A DNA stretch of 64,000 bases from Pedobacter frigiditerrae (GCF_004331645.1 NZ_SJSK01000001.1:1364001-1428000); one strand, 5' to 3'. Positions 1 through 8,807 are shown, counted from the stretch's first letter. Numbers and translations: made by a program. Notes: generated by a model not told the origin, from the letters alone.

Positions 1-37
1 CCTACTTAGCGGTGTAGAAAAGACACTAAGAACAGAA

Positions 38-109
38 ATGATTTTAATCAACACAATTATTACCACAACAACATCAACAACAGGTAAATACCTGATGGGG
101 AAACGCTAG
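38..109 (+). CDS. Threonine-operon leader peptide (attenuator peptide)
   Basis: A 23-codon frame runs from ATG 38 to TAG 107. It contains seven Thr and four Ile codons, most of them packed in codons 4-15 (ending STTGK), and it ends 24 bases before a strong terminator that precedes thrA. This is the layout of enterobacterial thrL: ribosome stalling at Thr/Ile codons when charged tRNA is short would favour readthrough. The composition and position are seen directly; the regulatory role is inferred from the thrL model. No Shine-Dalgarno is visible, as is usual in Bacteroidota. Confidence 0.8.
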   Translation: MILINTIITTTTSTTGKYLMGKR

Positions 110-133
110 TGGAATAATTTAAACACAATATAC

Positions 134-170
134 AAAGCGCTCCCGACAAAATCGGGAGCGCTTTTTTTTT
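134..170 (+). terminator. Rho-independent attenuator terminator upstream of thrA
   Basis: A perfect 13-bp stem (134-146 with 152-164) has a five-base loop (CAAAA) and merges into a run of nine T (162-170), only 11 bases before the thrA start. Bases 97-107 at the end of the leader peptide (GGGG, AAA, CGCT) can pair with 136-144 of the 5' arm (AGCG, CT, CCC), which would break the terminator. A ribosome stalled on the Thr codons would leave 97-107 free, while one at the stop codon would cover it. Confidence 0.85.
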
Positions 171-181
171 AACCTTATATC

Positions 182-2638
182 ATGAACATTTTAAAATTTG
201 GTGGTACATCAGTAGGTTCAGTAGAAAGCATTAGTGCTTTGTTGAACATCTTGGCAAAAGAAAATCTGCAGCAAGAACAACCAGTTGTCGTTTTATCGGC
301 TATGAGCGGTGTAACCAACCTGCTTACATCAATGGCAGAAAAAGCTGCACTGGGGCAAGATTATAATGAGGAGTTAAAAGCGATTGAGCAACGTCACTTT
401 GAGGTGATTAGAGCTTTATTGCCAGCTTCTGCACAAAACCCTGTTTTAACAAAATTGAAATTGTATTTCAATGAGTTAGAAGAATTGTTGCAAGCCATTT
501 ATAATTTGCAAGAACTGAGTTTACAAGCCAAAGATTTAGTGTTAAGTTATGGCGAACGTTGTTCTGCTTTTATGGTTTGCCATATTGCCAAGCAACAGTT
601 TCCTGAAGCTATTTTTGCAGATGCAACACAATTCATTAAAACAGATGGTAATTTTGGTCAGGCTCGAGTAAATACACCATTAACAGATTTTTTAGTTAAG
701 GATTTCTACGAAAACAATGCAGGTAAAATGCTTTTTGTTACGGGTTTCATCGCTAGTAACGAAGCCAATCGTGTTACAACTTTAGGCAGAGGTGGTAGCG
801 ATTATACTGCAGCAATTTTAGCTTCGGCATTAAATGCTAACGAAATCCAAATCTGGACTGACGTAAACGGTATGATGACAGCTGACCCAAGGATTGTAAA
901 AAAAGCTTTTCCGTTGGAGGAGCTGAGTTACATCGAAGCAATGGAATTATCTTATTTCGGTGCTAAAGTGATTTATCCCCCAACAATGACTCCTGCTTTC
1001 TTAAAGAAAATCCCAATCGTAATTAAAAATACATTTGATTCAGATTTCAAAGGGACTTATATTTTACACGGTGCAAAACATTCGGCATTGCCAATAAAAG
1101 GGATTTCTTCTATTGATGATATCAGCATCATTAATTTAGCTGGTAGTGGTATGGTGGGTAAAGCAGGGTTTAGCGGAAGATTGTTTTCATTATTATCTCG
1201 TGAGCAAATCAACATTGTTTTAATTACTCAATCATCATCAGAGCATAGCATTACTTTTGCAGTAAAACCGGCAGATGCAGTTACAGCAGTTAATCTTATT
1301 GCAAAAGAATTTGATTTAGAGTTACAAGCTAAAAAATTAGACCAACCAGAAATTGAAGATGGCTTAGCGGTTTTAGCTATTGTCGGCGAAAATATGAAAC
1401 GTACACCTGGTATTTCTGGCAAGTTGTTCCACTCGTTAGGAAGAAACGGTGTAAATGTTCACGCCATTGCGCAAGGTTCATCAGAATACAATATCTCGGT
1501 AATTATTGCTAAGGCAGATTTATCTAAAGCGGTAAATGCAGTACATGATGCTTTTTATACAGAATTGAATAAAACCCTTCACATTTTCTGCTTAGGGACT
1601 GGAAATATTGGTAAAACTTTGTTCAAGCAATTACAGGTTCAAATGCCTTTCTTGGCTAAAAATAACGATTTACAGGTAAAAGTAATGGGAATTAGTAATA
1701 CTCGTAAAATGCTTTTATCACCCAATGGCATCGCTTTAGAAAACTGGGAGGAAACTTTAGATACACAAGGTGAAACTGCAAACTTGGAAGATTTTGTAGC
1801 TCAAATGAAAGCAATGAACTTACCGAATTGTGTATTTGTAGATAATACCGCTAGTCCGAAGACAGTGCCATTTTACCAAGGAGTCTTTGAAGCAAGCATT
1901 TCAGTAGTTACTTGTAATAAAATTGGTAACTCTGCAAGTTTTGCGCAGTATGAAACTTTTAAAAATACTGCTCGCAAATTTGGTGTAGATTTCTATTACG
2001 AAACCAATGTGGGTGCAGGTTTACCTATCATAAGAACTTTAAAAGATTTAATGATGAGTGGTGATAAAATCGCTCGAATTGAGGCTATCCTTTCTGGAAC
2101 AATATCTTACATTTTTAACCACTTTAAAGGTGATGCTGCTTTCCACGAAATTGTTAAAGAAGCGCAAGAATTAGGTTATACTGAGCCAGACCCACGTGAT
2201 GATTTGAACGGAAGAGATTTTATGCGTAAAATGCTAATTCTAGCGCGTGATGCTGGTTATGCTTTTGAGGAAGCTGATGTTAGCATTCAAAATATGTTGC
2301 CAGATGCCTGTTTGCAAGCACCAACAGTAGAAGAGTTTTACAACCAATTAGAATTGAATGCAGATTATTTTACCAAGTTGAAACAAGAGGCAGAAGCTAG
2401 TAAAAAAGTGTTAAGATACATTGGAAAACTAGAAGATGGAAAAGCCTCAATCACCCTGCAAATGGTAGATGAAAACCATCCGTTTTATATGCTTTCGGGA
2501 AGTGATAACATTATCTCTTTCACAACTGATAGGTATAAGGTTAGGCCATTAGTAGTTAAAGGTCCAGGTGCTGGTGCAGAGGTTACTGCTGCGGGAGTTT
2601 TTGCAGACATCATCAATGTTGGGGGCGAAAGGGGGTAA
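182..2638 (+). CDS. thrA: Bifunctional aspartokinase / homoserine dehydrogenase I
   Basis: This 818-residue cytoplasmic enzyme catalyses the first and third steps of threonine/methionine synthesis: phosphorylation of aspartate and NAD(P)H reduction of aspartate semialdehyde to homoserine. The N-terminus has the aspartokinase motif KFGGTSVGS (residues 5-13). Two ACT regulatory repeats follow at about 310-450, and the homoserine dehydrogenase part begins near 465 with a Rossmann motif (CLGTGNIGKT). Length and order match fused ThrA enzymes. It is the first structural gene after the Thr/Ile attenuator and is separated by 3 bp from the next gene, so it heads the thr operon. Feedback inhibition by threonine is expected from the family but cannot be seen here. 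Confidence 0.97.
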   Translation: MNILKFGGTSVGSVESISALLNILAKENLQQEQPVVVLSAMSGVTNLLTSMAEKAALGQDYNEELKAIEQRHFEVIRALLPASAQNPVLTKLKLYFNELEELLQAIYNLQELSLQAKDLVLSYGERCSAFMVCHIAKQQFPEAIFADATQFIKTDGNFGQARVNTPLTDFLVKDFYENNAGKMLFVTGFIASNEANRVTTLGRGGSDYTAAILASALNANEIQIWTDVNGMMTADPRIVKKAFPLEELSYIEAMELSYFGAKVIYPPTMTPAFLKKIPIVIKNTFDSDFKGTYILHGAKHSALPIKGISSIDDISIINLAGSGMVGKAGFSGRLFSLLSREQINIVLITQSSSEHSITFAVKPADAVTAVNLIAKEFDLELQAKKLDQPEIEDGLAVLAIVGENMKRTPGISGKLFHSLGRNGVNVHAIAQGSSEYNISVIIAKADLSKAVNAVHDAFYTELNKTLHIFCLGTGNIGKTLFKQLQVQMPFLAKNNDLQVKVMGISNTRKMLLSPNGIALENWEETLDTQGETANLEDFVAQMKAMNLPNCVFVDNTASPKTVPFYQGVFEASISVVTCNKIGNSASFAQYETFKNTARKFGVDFYYETNVGAGLPIIRTLKDLMMSGDKIARIEAILSGTISYIFNHFKGDAAFHEIVKEAQELGYTEPDPRDDLNGRDFMRKMLILARDAGYAFEEADVSIQNMLPDACLQAPTVEEFYNQLELNADYFTKLKQEAEASKKVLRYIGKLEDGKASITLQMVDENHPFYMLSGSDNIISFTTDRYKVRPLVVKGPGAGAEVTAAGVFADIINVGGERG

Positions 2639-2641
2639 GTT

Positions 2642-3094
2642 ATGAGCTTAGTAGAAAAAGCAAAAGTTGAAATCTTGGCGGTAGTTGATGCAGCCCTGCT
2701 TAATTTTAATCGTATTGAAGATTGGGATAATAAACCCAACCCAATAAAATGGTCTAGAAAAGAACTTCTAGGTCATTTAATAGATAGTGCATCCAATAAT
2801 TTAAGAAGATTGATTGTAGGGCAATATGAGCAAGGGACAAAGATTGTTTATGACCAAGATAAGTGGGTAGCTTATCAAAACTATCAAGGAATGAATTTTG
2901 AGGATGTTAAAACATTATGGAAACTAATAAATCATCAACTCGCTGAAGTTATTGGTAGAATACCTCAAAGTAAGTTAGATAATACTTGTGATACGGGCTT
3001 GGGAAAAGCAGAAGTGCATAGTCTTGTTTATTTCATAGAAGATTACATTGTGCACTTGAAATATCACTTAAAACAAATAACCGAGATTAGTTAG
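2642..3094 (+). CDS. DinB-like (DinB_2/YfiT-type) putative metalloprotein
   Basis: A 150-residue protein that looks like a DinB/YfiT four-helix bundle. His45 lies in the motif GHLIDSASNN, and His138 and His142 lie in EDYIVHLKYHLKQI, the three-His metal site typical of the superfamily. Members include thiol-dependent transferases (bacillithiol or mycothiol S-transferases) and DNA-damage-induced proteins of unknown activity, so the substrate here is unknown. The gene starts 3 bp after the thrA stop and precedes thrB, so it is probably translated from the thr transcript. No link to threonine synthesis is obvious. The family assignment is fairly secure; function is not assigned. Confidence 0.8.
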   Translation: MSLVEKAKVEILAVVDAALLNFNRIEDWDNKPNPIKWSRKELLGHLIDSASNNLRRLIVGQYEQGTKIVYDQDKWVAYQNYQGMNFEDVKTLWKLINHQLAEVIGRIPQSKLDNTCDTGLGKAEVHSLVYFIEDYIVHLKYHLKQITEIS

Positions 3095-3104
3095 AATAAG
3101 GATA

Positions 3105-3168
3105 AAAGAACAAAGAGTAACTATAAAAGACAAAAGTCTCAATTCGCAATACGCTCTACTCAATACAA
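3105..3168 (+). repeat. Heptamer array between the DinB-like gene and thrB
   Basis: Five consecutive 7-bp units of the type AAAGAAC, AAAGAGT, AACTATA, AAAGACA, AAAGTCT are followed after one extra base by four units of the type AATTCGC, AATACGC, TCTACTC, AATACAA. The array ends 3 bp before the thrB start. It is one of several short-period arrays at gene boundaries in this window, each with a different unit. Confidence 0.6.
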
Positions 3169-3171
3169 GAT

Positions 3172-4101
3172 ATGAAAGAAATAAAAGTTTTTGCCCCAGC
3201 CACCGTTGCCAACGTAGTTTGTGGATTTGATGTTTTAGGTTTTGCAGTAAATGAGCCTGGCGATGAAGTAGTGATGCGATTAGTTGATGAACCGGGTGTT
3301 CGTTTGTTAAAAATTACTGGGGATGATGGTCGTTTGCCATTAGATTCTGCAAAGAATACAGTAAGTGCAAGTGTGCAACATTACCTTAAACATTTAAATA
3401 GGGAAGATGTTGGTGTAGAAATAGAGTTGCATAAAAAAATGCCAATAGGTAGTGGATTGGGCTCTAGCTCAGCAAGTACAGTTGCTGGATTATTTGCCAT
3501 AAATCAATTATTGGGTAATCTCTTAACGGCTAAAGAATTGGTTCCTTTCGCAATGAAAGGTGAGGAATTGGCTTGTGGTTATGGTCACGCAGACAATGTA
3601 GCGCCCGCTTTAATGGGTGGCTTTGTATTGGTGCGTAGTTACGAGCCCTTAGATTTAATTGCTTTGCCAACGCCTAAAGATTTGTTTGCCGCAATAGTTT
3701 ATCCAGAAGTGGAAGTGCCAACAAAAGACGCAAGGCAAATGATTAAGGCTAAAGTTTTATTAAAAGATGCTGTTACCCAATGGGGCAATGTAGCTGGTTT
3801 GGTAAGTGGATTATTTTTAAATGATATCGACTTAGTGGGCAGGAGTATGAAAGATGTACTAATTGAACCAACTCGTTCTATTTTAATTCCAGGTTTTGAA
3901 ACTTTAAGAGAATTGGCAATGGAAAACGGTGCGGTAGGTTTTGGGATTTCTGGCTCTGGTCCGTCTGTTTTTGCCTTAGCAAAAGATGAGGCAACTGCTC
4001 GAAAGATTACAGATGCACAACAAAATCACTTAACAAAATTAAATATCAATAGTAATGCTTACGTGTCTTCAGTAAATGCTGAAGGACCTAGGATAATGTA
4101 G
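3172..4101 (+). CDS. thrB: Homoserine kinase
   Basis: A 309-residue GHMP-family kinase that phosphorylates homoserine with ATP to O-phosphohomoserine, the substrate of ThrC. The N-terminus (VFAPATVANVVCGFDVLG) is typical of the family. The glycine/serine-rich ATP loop PIGSGLGSSSAS is at residues 91-102, and the C-terminal GHMP motif is GFGISGSGPSVFA at about 257-269. Length is normal. It lies between thrA and thrC in the same orientation with short repeat-filled gaps, so it is most simply the third gene of the thr operon. Confidence 0.96.
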   Translation: MKEIKVFAPATVANVVCGFDVLGFAVNEPGDEVVMRLVDEPGVRLLKITGDDGRLPLDSAKNTVSASVQHYLKHLNREDVGVEIELHKKMPIGSGLGSSSASTVAGLFAINQLLGNLLTAKELVPFAMKGEELACGYGHADNVAPALMGGFVLVRSYEPLDLIALPTPKDLFAAIVYPEVEVPTKDARQMIKAKVLLKDAVTQWGNVAGLVSGLFLNDIDLVGRSMKDVLIEPTRSILIPGFETLRELAMENGAVGFGISGSGPSVFALAKDEATARKITDAQQNHLTKLNINSNAYVSSVNAEGPRIM

Positions 4102-4104
4102 ACA

Positions 4105-4167
4105 GGTAAGATGTAAAATGGAAAAGGGTTCACCTACATCTTCCATCTTCCATCTTCCATTTTCCAT
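4105..4167 (+). repeat. Heptamer array between thrB and thrC
   Basis: Tandem units CATCTTC (three times, from 4137), then CATTTTC and a partial CAT fill the space before thrC. The left half (from 4105) carries a rough inverted version with units such as TGTAAAA and TGGAAAA, so the transcript could fold into a hairpin. It begins directly after the thrB stop and ends 5 bp before the thrC start. Confidence 0.65.
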
Positions 4168-4172
4168 AAATT

Positions 4173-5480
4173 ATGAAGTTATACTCAACTAACAATAAAG
4201 ACCTACGTGTTTCCTTTCAAGAGGCAGTGTTTAATAGCATGCCACAAGATAAAGGCTTATACATGCCTGTAGAAATCCTTCAATTGGAGCAAGAATTTAT
4301 CGATAATATTGAAAAATATTCCCTGCCAGAAATTGCCTATAAAATTGCATCAACTTTGTTAAAGGATGAAATTCCTGCTGCTGATTTAAAAGCTTTAGTT
4401 GAAGAGGCTGCAAACTTTGACGCACCAGTTGTAAAGTTAGACGAAGAGACTTTTGTGCTGGAATTATTTCACGGACCGTCTTTAGCTTTTAAAGATTTTG
4501 GTGCTCGATTCATGAGTCGCATAATGGCTTATTTCTTAAAAGATGGAGAACAACTTTTAGATGTTTTAGTAGCTACATCTGGAGATACAGGAGGTGCCGT
4601 TGCTTTAGGTTTTTTAGGTGTGCCAAATACAAGGGTAACTATACTTTTCCCGAAAGGAAAAGTAAGTGAGGTGCAACGTTTGCAATTAACTACCAATGGT
4701 AAAAATATTAGAGCTATAGCTGTTGATGGTACATTTGATGATTGTCAAGCATTAGTTAAACAAGCTTTTGCTGATGTTGAATTGAATGCCAAATTCAGAT
4801 TAACCTCTGCTAATTCGATAAATATTGCAAGGCTAATTCCTCAGACTTTCTATTATTTCAATGCTTATGCACAATTGAAAAGACAAGGGTTTAAGGATGT
4901 AGTTTTTTCAGTGCCTAGCGGAAATTTTGGTAACATTGGCGCTGGTTTGTTAGCCTACAAAATGGGATTACCTGTTCATCAATTTATTGCAGCAACCAAT
5001 GCAAATGACACTGTGCCTCGCTTTTTAGAATCAGGAATTTACGAAACTAAACCATCTGTACAAACTTACGCTAACGCGATGGATGTAGGAGCGCCAAGCA
5101 ATTGGGTGCGTATCATGAATTTGTTTAATGACGACAGGAATGCAATCCAAGAGTTGGTAAAAGCTTATAGTTTTACAGATGAGGAAACCTTGTCCGGAAT
5201 TAACGAGGTTTTTGAGCAATTTAATTATGTTGCTTGCCCACATACAGCAATTGCATATCTAGCAACGAAAACTTATACAGAAGAAAATCCAGGGGATAAA
5301 AGTGCAAAAGTCTTTTTATCTACTGCTCATGCTTGTAAATTCCCAGAAGTTTTTCCTGTTGACATTTTAAAGAAAATCCAATTACCTACTCAAGTAGAAT
5401 CCCTCAAAAATAACCCAGAATTGTATGATGAGTTGGGAAAAGATTTTGAAGAATTTAAGGGGTATTTGTTGGAAGAATAA
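4173..5480 (+). CDS. thrC: Threonine synthase
   Basis: A 435-residue PLP enzyme that converts O-phosphohomoserine to threonine. Lys107 in the motif HGPSLAFKDFG is the expected Schiff-base lysine. The phosphate-binding region ATSGDTGGAVALG follows, and SVPSGNFGNIGAG is the later cofactor loop. The N-terminal segment (MKLYSTNN.. VSFQEAVFNSMPQDKGLYMP) is that of the longer ThrC class. It closes the thr operon and is followed by a dispersed palindromic repeat at 5491 rather than a clear terminator. Confidence 0.97.
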   Translation: MKLYSTNNKDLRVSFQEAVFNSMPQDKGLYMPVEILQLEQEFIDNIEKYSLPEIAYKIASTLLKDEIPAADLKALVEEAANFDAPVVKLDEETFVLELFHGPSLAFKDFGARFMSRIMAYFLKDGEQLLDVLVATSGDTGGAVALGFLGVPNTRVTILFPKGKVSEVQRLQLTTNGKNIRAIAVDGTFDDCQALVKQAFADVELNAKFRLTSANSINIARLIPQTFYYFNAYAQLKRQGFKDVVFSVPSGNFGNIGAGLLAYKMGLPVHQFIAATNANDTVPRFLESGIYETKPSVQTYANAMDVGAPSNWVRIMNLFNDDRNAIQELVKAYSFTDEETLSGINEVFEQFNYVACPHTAIAYLATKTYTEENPGDKSAKVFLSTAHACKFPEVFPVDILKKIQLPTQVESLKNNPELYDELGKDFEEFKGYLLEE

Positions 5481-5490
5481 AGAAGAATTT

Positions 5491-5552
5491 GTCATTCCGA
5501 GCCTGCGAGGAATCTACTTGTCGAATAGATTATTCGTTACACTCAGAATGAC
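5491..5552. repeat. Dispersed GTCATTCC...GAATGAC palindromic element
   Basis: A 62-bp segment begins GTCATTCCGAGC and ends CTCAGAATGAC, so its ends are inverted repeats. Diverged relatives sharing GTCATNC, a GAAGCGAAG/GCGAGGAATCT-like core and an ATGAC end occur at 17513, 46452, 49269 and 50949. It is an intergenic REP-like family member lying directly after thrC. Confidence 0.65.
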
Positions 5553-5561
5553 AAAACTATA

Positions 5562-5975
5562 CTATTTCGCAGACTTATTCTTTAACGTCGTCAATTCTGC
5601 CTTTAGCGCATCAATCTGTTGCTGTTGTTCCTTAATGCTGCCAACTAACATTGGAATCAGCATTTCATAATCCACTTTTTGAACTACAATTGTTTTATTG
5701 TTGTTTTTTCCTTCGCTATAATTTAATTGCTGATTTACAACCAATTTTGGATTAACCTTTGAAAGTTGCTCTATATTAAATCCACTTTGTGAAGGTTTTA
5801 AATTAAGTTTTTGTAACCAATCTTTATCATAAGTGAAATTTATTGGCTCTAGTTTTACAACTGTGGATAAGGAGTTTTTAATTGGGGTAACATTAGTTTG
5901 TTTAGCGGTTTGCGCATTAGATTGTGCTACAAATCCGACCATAGCAATAGCTATAATAGAAAGTATTTGTTTCAT
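5562..5975 (-). CDS. Exported protein with a chaperone-of-endosialidase (S74)-like tail
   Basis: A 137-residue protein with a clear signal peptide (about residues 1-21, ending SNAQ). Residues 42-130 resemble the intramolecular chaperone domain found at the end of phage tail spikes and some Bacteroidota surface proteins. There is an EPINFTYDKD strand, SGFNIEQLSKVNPKLVV (compare GFiAQEvek..PelV), then VDYEMLIPMLVGSIKEQ leading into a short coiled coil (EQQQQIDALKAELTTLK). The catalytic Ser at the domain start is not evident and there is no long upstream passenger, so this is a stand-alone, probably non-cleaving version. The assignment is by motif resemblance only. Confidence 0.6.
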   Translation of the reverse strand: MKQILSIIAIAMVGFVAQSNAQTAKQTNVTPIKNSLSTVVKLEPINFTYDKDWLQKLNLKPSQSGFNIEQLSKVNPKLVVNQQLNYSEGKNNNKTIVVQKVDYEMLIPMLVGSIKEQQQQIDALKAELTTLKNKSAK

Positions 5976-6018
5976 ATTAAAAAGTATTAAATATTAATTT
6001 GGATGTTTTTTATTTGAT

Positions 6019-6333
6019 TTAACTCTCAAATAAATCTGGTGGAGGTGTGCTTGGCTTTACAGAAAATGAGGATACTTTAATCTCCAACAAAGGAAATTCT
6101 TTAATGCTAGAGCAGTTTAGATAAGCAAGGTTTAATGCTTTCTCGAAAAGATAACTATTAGTTAGTTCCTTTGAAGTTTCCTTGCTTGATTCTGCATTTT
6201 CTTCAGAAACGTCATTGCTAACATTTTCTGTTTTAGCCTTAAAATTTTCCAATAAAACATAAGTGCCAAAACTTAAAAAAGTTAAGGTGATGAGCATCAC
6301 ATAGCATAGCTGTCTTATTGAGCTTTTAATCAT
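6019..6333 (-). CDS. Small single-pass membrane protein, unknown
   Basis: A 104-residue protein with one N-terminal hydrophobic segment (about 10-30, CYVMLITLTFLSFGTYVLL), followed by an acidic Ser/Glu-rich linker and a short C-terminal domain ending PSTPPPDLFES. I recognise no family. It is transcribed in the same direction as the exported S74-like gene, 43 bp upstream of it, so the two may be co-expressed. The hydrophobic segment could be an uncleaved signal anchor. Its reality rests on its clean position between two genes and a plausible architecture. Confidence 0.55.
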   Translation of the reverse strand: MIKSSIRQLCYVMLITLTFLSFGTYVLLENFKAKTENVSNDVSEENAESSKETSKELTNSYLFEKALNLAYLNCSSIKEFPLLEIKVSSFSVKPSTPPPDLFES

Positions 6334-6395
6334 TGCCTCAAAAATAACAGCAATAATTTATTAGAGTGCCATTATTTTGTAATAACGTAAAACAT

Positions 6396-7793
6396 TTAAA
6401 TATACAGCGAAGTGGCTATCCGTTCCATTTCCGCACTTGCGATTGCAATATCATTTGTTGAGGTTCTCCAATTTACAAAAGCAGCTCTTATACCTTTTTT
6501 ACCATTGTAGAAAGTTGGTGTCATAAATACCTTGCCTGTAGCATTAAGCTGATTTAAAAAATCAGCAACTAAATCTTCATTAACTAAAGTAAAGCAAACA
6601 GTATTTAAACGAACAGGAGCAAGTAGTTCAAAGTTTTTATTGTTGGTAATAAAGTCAGCAAATTGTTGAGCCATTAAAACATTACTTTCAACCAATTCTT
6701 TATAGCCAGTTTTGCCATAACTCATTAATGTAAACCAAGTAGGTAAAGCTTTTAGGCGTCTTGAATTTTCTGGTAAGAAATTAAGGTAACTGAAGTTTTC
6801 TTGGGGGTCTCCCAAATAAGCGGCATTAGAATTTTGAAAGGTTTCTACCTGTAACCGTTGGTGTTTTTCTTTCACGAAAAACACAGCACTTTCATAAGGT
6901 ACATTTAACCATTTATGACAATCGACAGTAATGCTATCTGCATTCTCCCAGCCTTTAACAAGGTGCTTATATAATGGCGAGCAAGCAGCAAAGCCCCCAA
7001 ATGCTGCGTCTATATGCCACCAGAAGTTATATTGTTCTTTTAATTGATGTATTGCCTCAAAATCATCAAAATCAACAGTGTTTACTGTTCCTGCACTTGA
7101 TATGAGAATAAAAGGCTCACCATTTAATGCCTTTATCTTCTCAGTTAAATCTGTAATGTCTATCGCTTCTCTATTACCTGCACTAACATTTACAGGGATA
7201 AAATTATTGCTGCCAATTCCTAACATTGCTAGAGATTTAATAGCTGATGAATGAGGTGTTGCCGATAGGACTTTAACTCCGGTGGTAATGCCATCTCTAC
7301 TAAAATCTTTACCTAATTGTTTGCCTATCCATTGCCTAGCTACGGCTAAACAGCTAAAGTTTGATAAGGTTGCCCCAGTCACAAAGCCGCCAAAAAAATC
7401 TTTAGGTAGGTTAAAAAGAGAAAGTAATAATTGAATGGTTTCTAGTTCTATGATTGCAGAAATGTCACCGTTACCTTTTATCGACTGTGTATTCTGGTCG
7501 TAAATAGTCGTTAACCAATCACCTGCAATAGCTGCTGGAGTAGTGCCTCCAGTTACAAATCCCCAATACCTAGGCCCAGAAGAGGCAACAATAATTGGTT
7601 CAAATCTCTCATTAAAATATTTGAGTGTATCTAATGTACCAATGCCATCGATACTTAAATTGGTAGTCGTTGTTACTTTTTGTTCACTTCTAGTTGGTCT
7701 TTCATGAATGTCATTTAAATAAGCTAACCCTTGTTGCTGAACTTGATTGAAGATTTCCTGAAGAATTTGTGCGTCTTTATTTAAATGATTCAC
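6396..7793 (-). CDS. PLP-dependent group II decarboxylase (aromatic amino acid / glutamate type)
   Basis: A 465-residue protein of the pyridoxal-dependent decarboxylase family that includes aromatic-L-amino-acid, glutamate and diaminobutyrate decarboxylases. Lys294 in DCHKWLN is the expected PLP lysine. HIDAAFGGFAA carries the Asp that binds the pyridine nitrogen, and GFVTGGTTPAAIAG is the N-terminal glycine-rich segment. Substrate cannot be told from the sequence. It starts 30 bp downstream of metF in the same direction, so it may be the last gene of the metH-metF transcript, although it has no obvious role in methionine synthesis. Confidence 0.88.
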   Translation of the reverse strand: MNHLNKDAQILQEIFNQVQQQGLAYLNDIHERPTRSEQKVTTTTNLSIDGIGTLDTLKYFNERFEPIIVASSGPRYWGFVTGGTTPAAIAGDWLTTIYDQNTQSIKGNGDISAIIELETIQLLLSLFNLPKDFFGGFVTGATLSNFSCLAVARQWIGKQLGKDFSRDGITTGVKVLSATPHSSAIKSLAMLGIGSNNFIPVNVSAGNREAIDITDLTEKIKALNGEPFILISSAGTVNTVDFDDFEAIHQLKEQYNFWWHIDAAFGGFAACSPLYKHLVKGWENADSITVDCHKWLNVPYESAVFFVKEKHQRLQVETFQNSNAAYLGDPQENFSYLNFLPENSRRLKALPTWFTLMSYGKTGYKELVESNVLMAQQFADFITNNKNFELLAPVRLNTVCFTLVNEDLVADFLNQLNATGKVFMTPTFYNGKKGIRAAFVNWRTSTNDIAIASAEMERIATSLYI

Positions 7794-7823
7794 GTTACAA
7801 GTTTTGAATGTTAACTAAACAAC

Positions 7824-8777
7824 TTAAAATATTGCCCTTGCTATTTGTTTCGTTTGTTCTGGTCTGCCCATGGTGTAAAAATGTAATACTGGCGCTCCAA
7901 ATTCAATTAACTCCTTACACTGTTTAATCATGGCTTCTGTTCCAATTTCTTTTGCCTCTGCATTACTTTTTGCATGAGCTAAAGCATCAGTTAAATCCTC
8001 AGGTAAATCTATATGGAAAATTTTAGGCAAAACATTTAATTGCGTAAGTGTGCTGATGGGTTTTAATCCAGGAATGATGGGCACGTTAATTCCATTTTCC
8101 CTACATTTATTTACAAAGTCGAAATATTTCTGATTGTCAAAAAACATTTGGGTAACAATAAATTCAGCACCCATGTCAACTTTTTTCTTTAAGAACTTGA
8201 AGTCGGCATTTAAGTTAGGGGCCTCAAAATGTTTTTCAGGATATCCGGCAACGCCGATGCAGAAATCACTTTTAAAGGTGTCTATGTCTTCATGCAGAAA
8301 CTTACCTTCATTATGGTTTTTAATATGCTGAATTAAGTCTGTAGCATAACAATGACCGCCTTTTGTTGGAACAAATGACGTATCTGCAGCACGAGCATCA
8401 CCCCTTAAAGCTAAAACATTATCAATCCCTAAAAATTGCAAGTCTATCAAGGCATTTTCAGTTTCCTCTTTTGTAAAACCACCACAAATTAAATGCGGAA
8501 CAGCATCTATCTTATACTTGTGAATAATTGCTGCACAAATAGCAATTGTACCTGGACGTTTGCGATAAGAAACCTTTTGCAATAGTCCATTTTCTTGCTC
8601 TTTATAAATGTAATCTTCCCTTAATGAGGTTACATCAATAAAAGGTGGGTTAAACTCTAAAAGTGGGTCAATAGCATCATAAATCCACTGAATGCTTTGC
8701 CCTTTTATAGGTGGCAAAAGTTCAAATGAGAATAAGGTTTTACCGTTTGCGTTTTTTATATGGTCTGTAATCTTCAT
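7824..8777 (-). CDS. metF: 5,10-methylenetetrahydrofolate reductase
   Basis: A 317-residue FAD-dependent TIM-barrel enzyme that reduces methylene-THF to methyl-THF, the methyl donor for MetH. Family features include FSFELLPP near the start, PHLICGG, ALRGDA, and the flavin/folate region EFIVTQMFFD. Length matches stand-alone bacterial MetF. It lies downstream of metH behind the SAM riboswitch, separated from it only by the four-helix-bundle gene, so repression by SAM probably extends to it. Confidence 0.95.
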   Translation of the reverse strand: MKITDHIKNANGKTLFSFELLPPIKGQSIQWIYDAIDPLLEFNPPFIDVTSLREDYIYKEQENGLLQKVSYRKRPGTIAICAAIIHKYKIDAVPHLICGGFTKEETENALIDLQFLGIDNVLALRGDARAADTSFVPTKGGHCYATDLIQHIKNHNEGKFLHEDIDTFKSDFCIGVAGYPEKHFEAPNLNADFKFLKKKVDMGAEFIVTQMFFDNQKYFDFVNKCRENGINVPIIPGLKPISTLTQLNVLPKIFHIDLPEDLTDALAHAKSNAEAKEIGTEAMIKQCKELIEFGAPVLHFYTMGRPEQTKQIARAIF

Positions 8778-8779
8778 TG

Positions 8780-8807
8780 AGTACTTAGTATAAAGTCGTT
8801 AGTATCA
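8780..8807. repeat. Heptamer array, left flank of the four-helix-bundle gene
   Basis: Four 7-bp units (AGTACTT, AGTATAA, AGTCGTT, AGTATCA) fill the whole gap between the metF start and the stop codon of the four-helix-bundle gene, and overlap that stop. The array is inverted relative to the one at 9165-9199. Confidence 0.7.

Noticed and set aside
5425..5670. An open frame on the plus strand across the thrC end and the repeat
   Set aside because: It overlaps thrC and the dispersed GTCAT repeat and has no protein-like features; the opposite-strand exported gene explains the rest.
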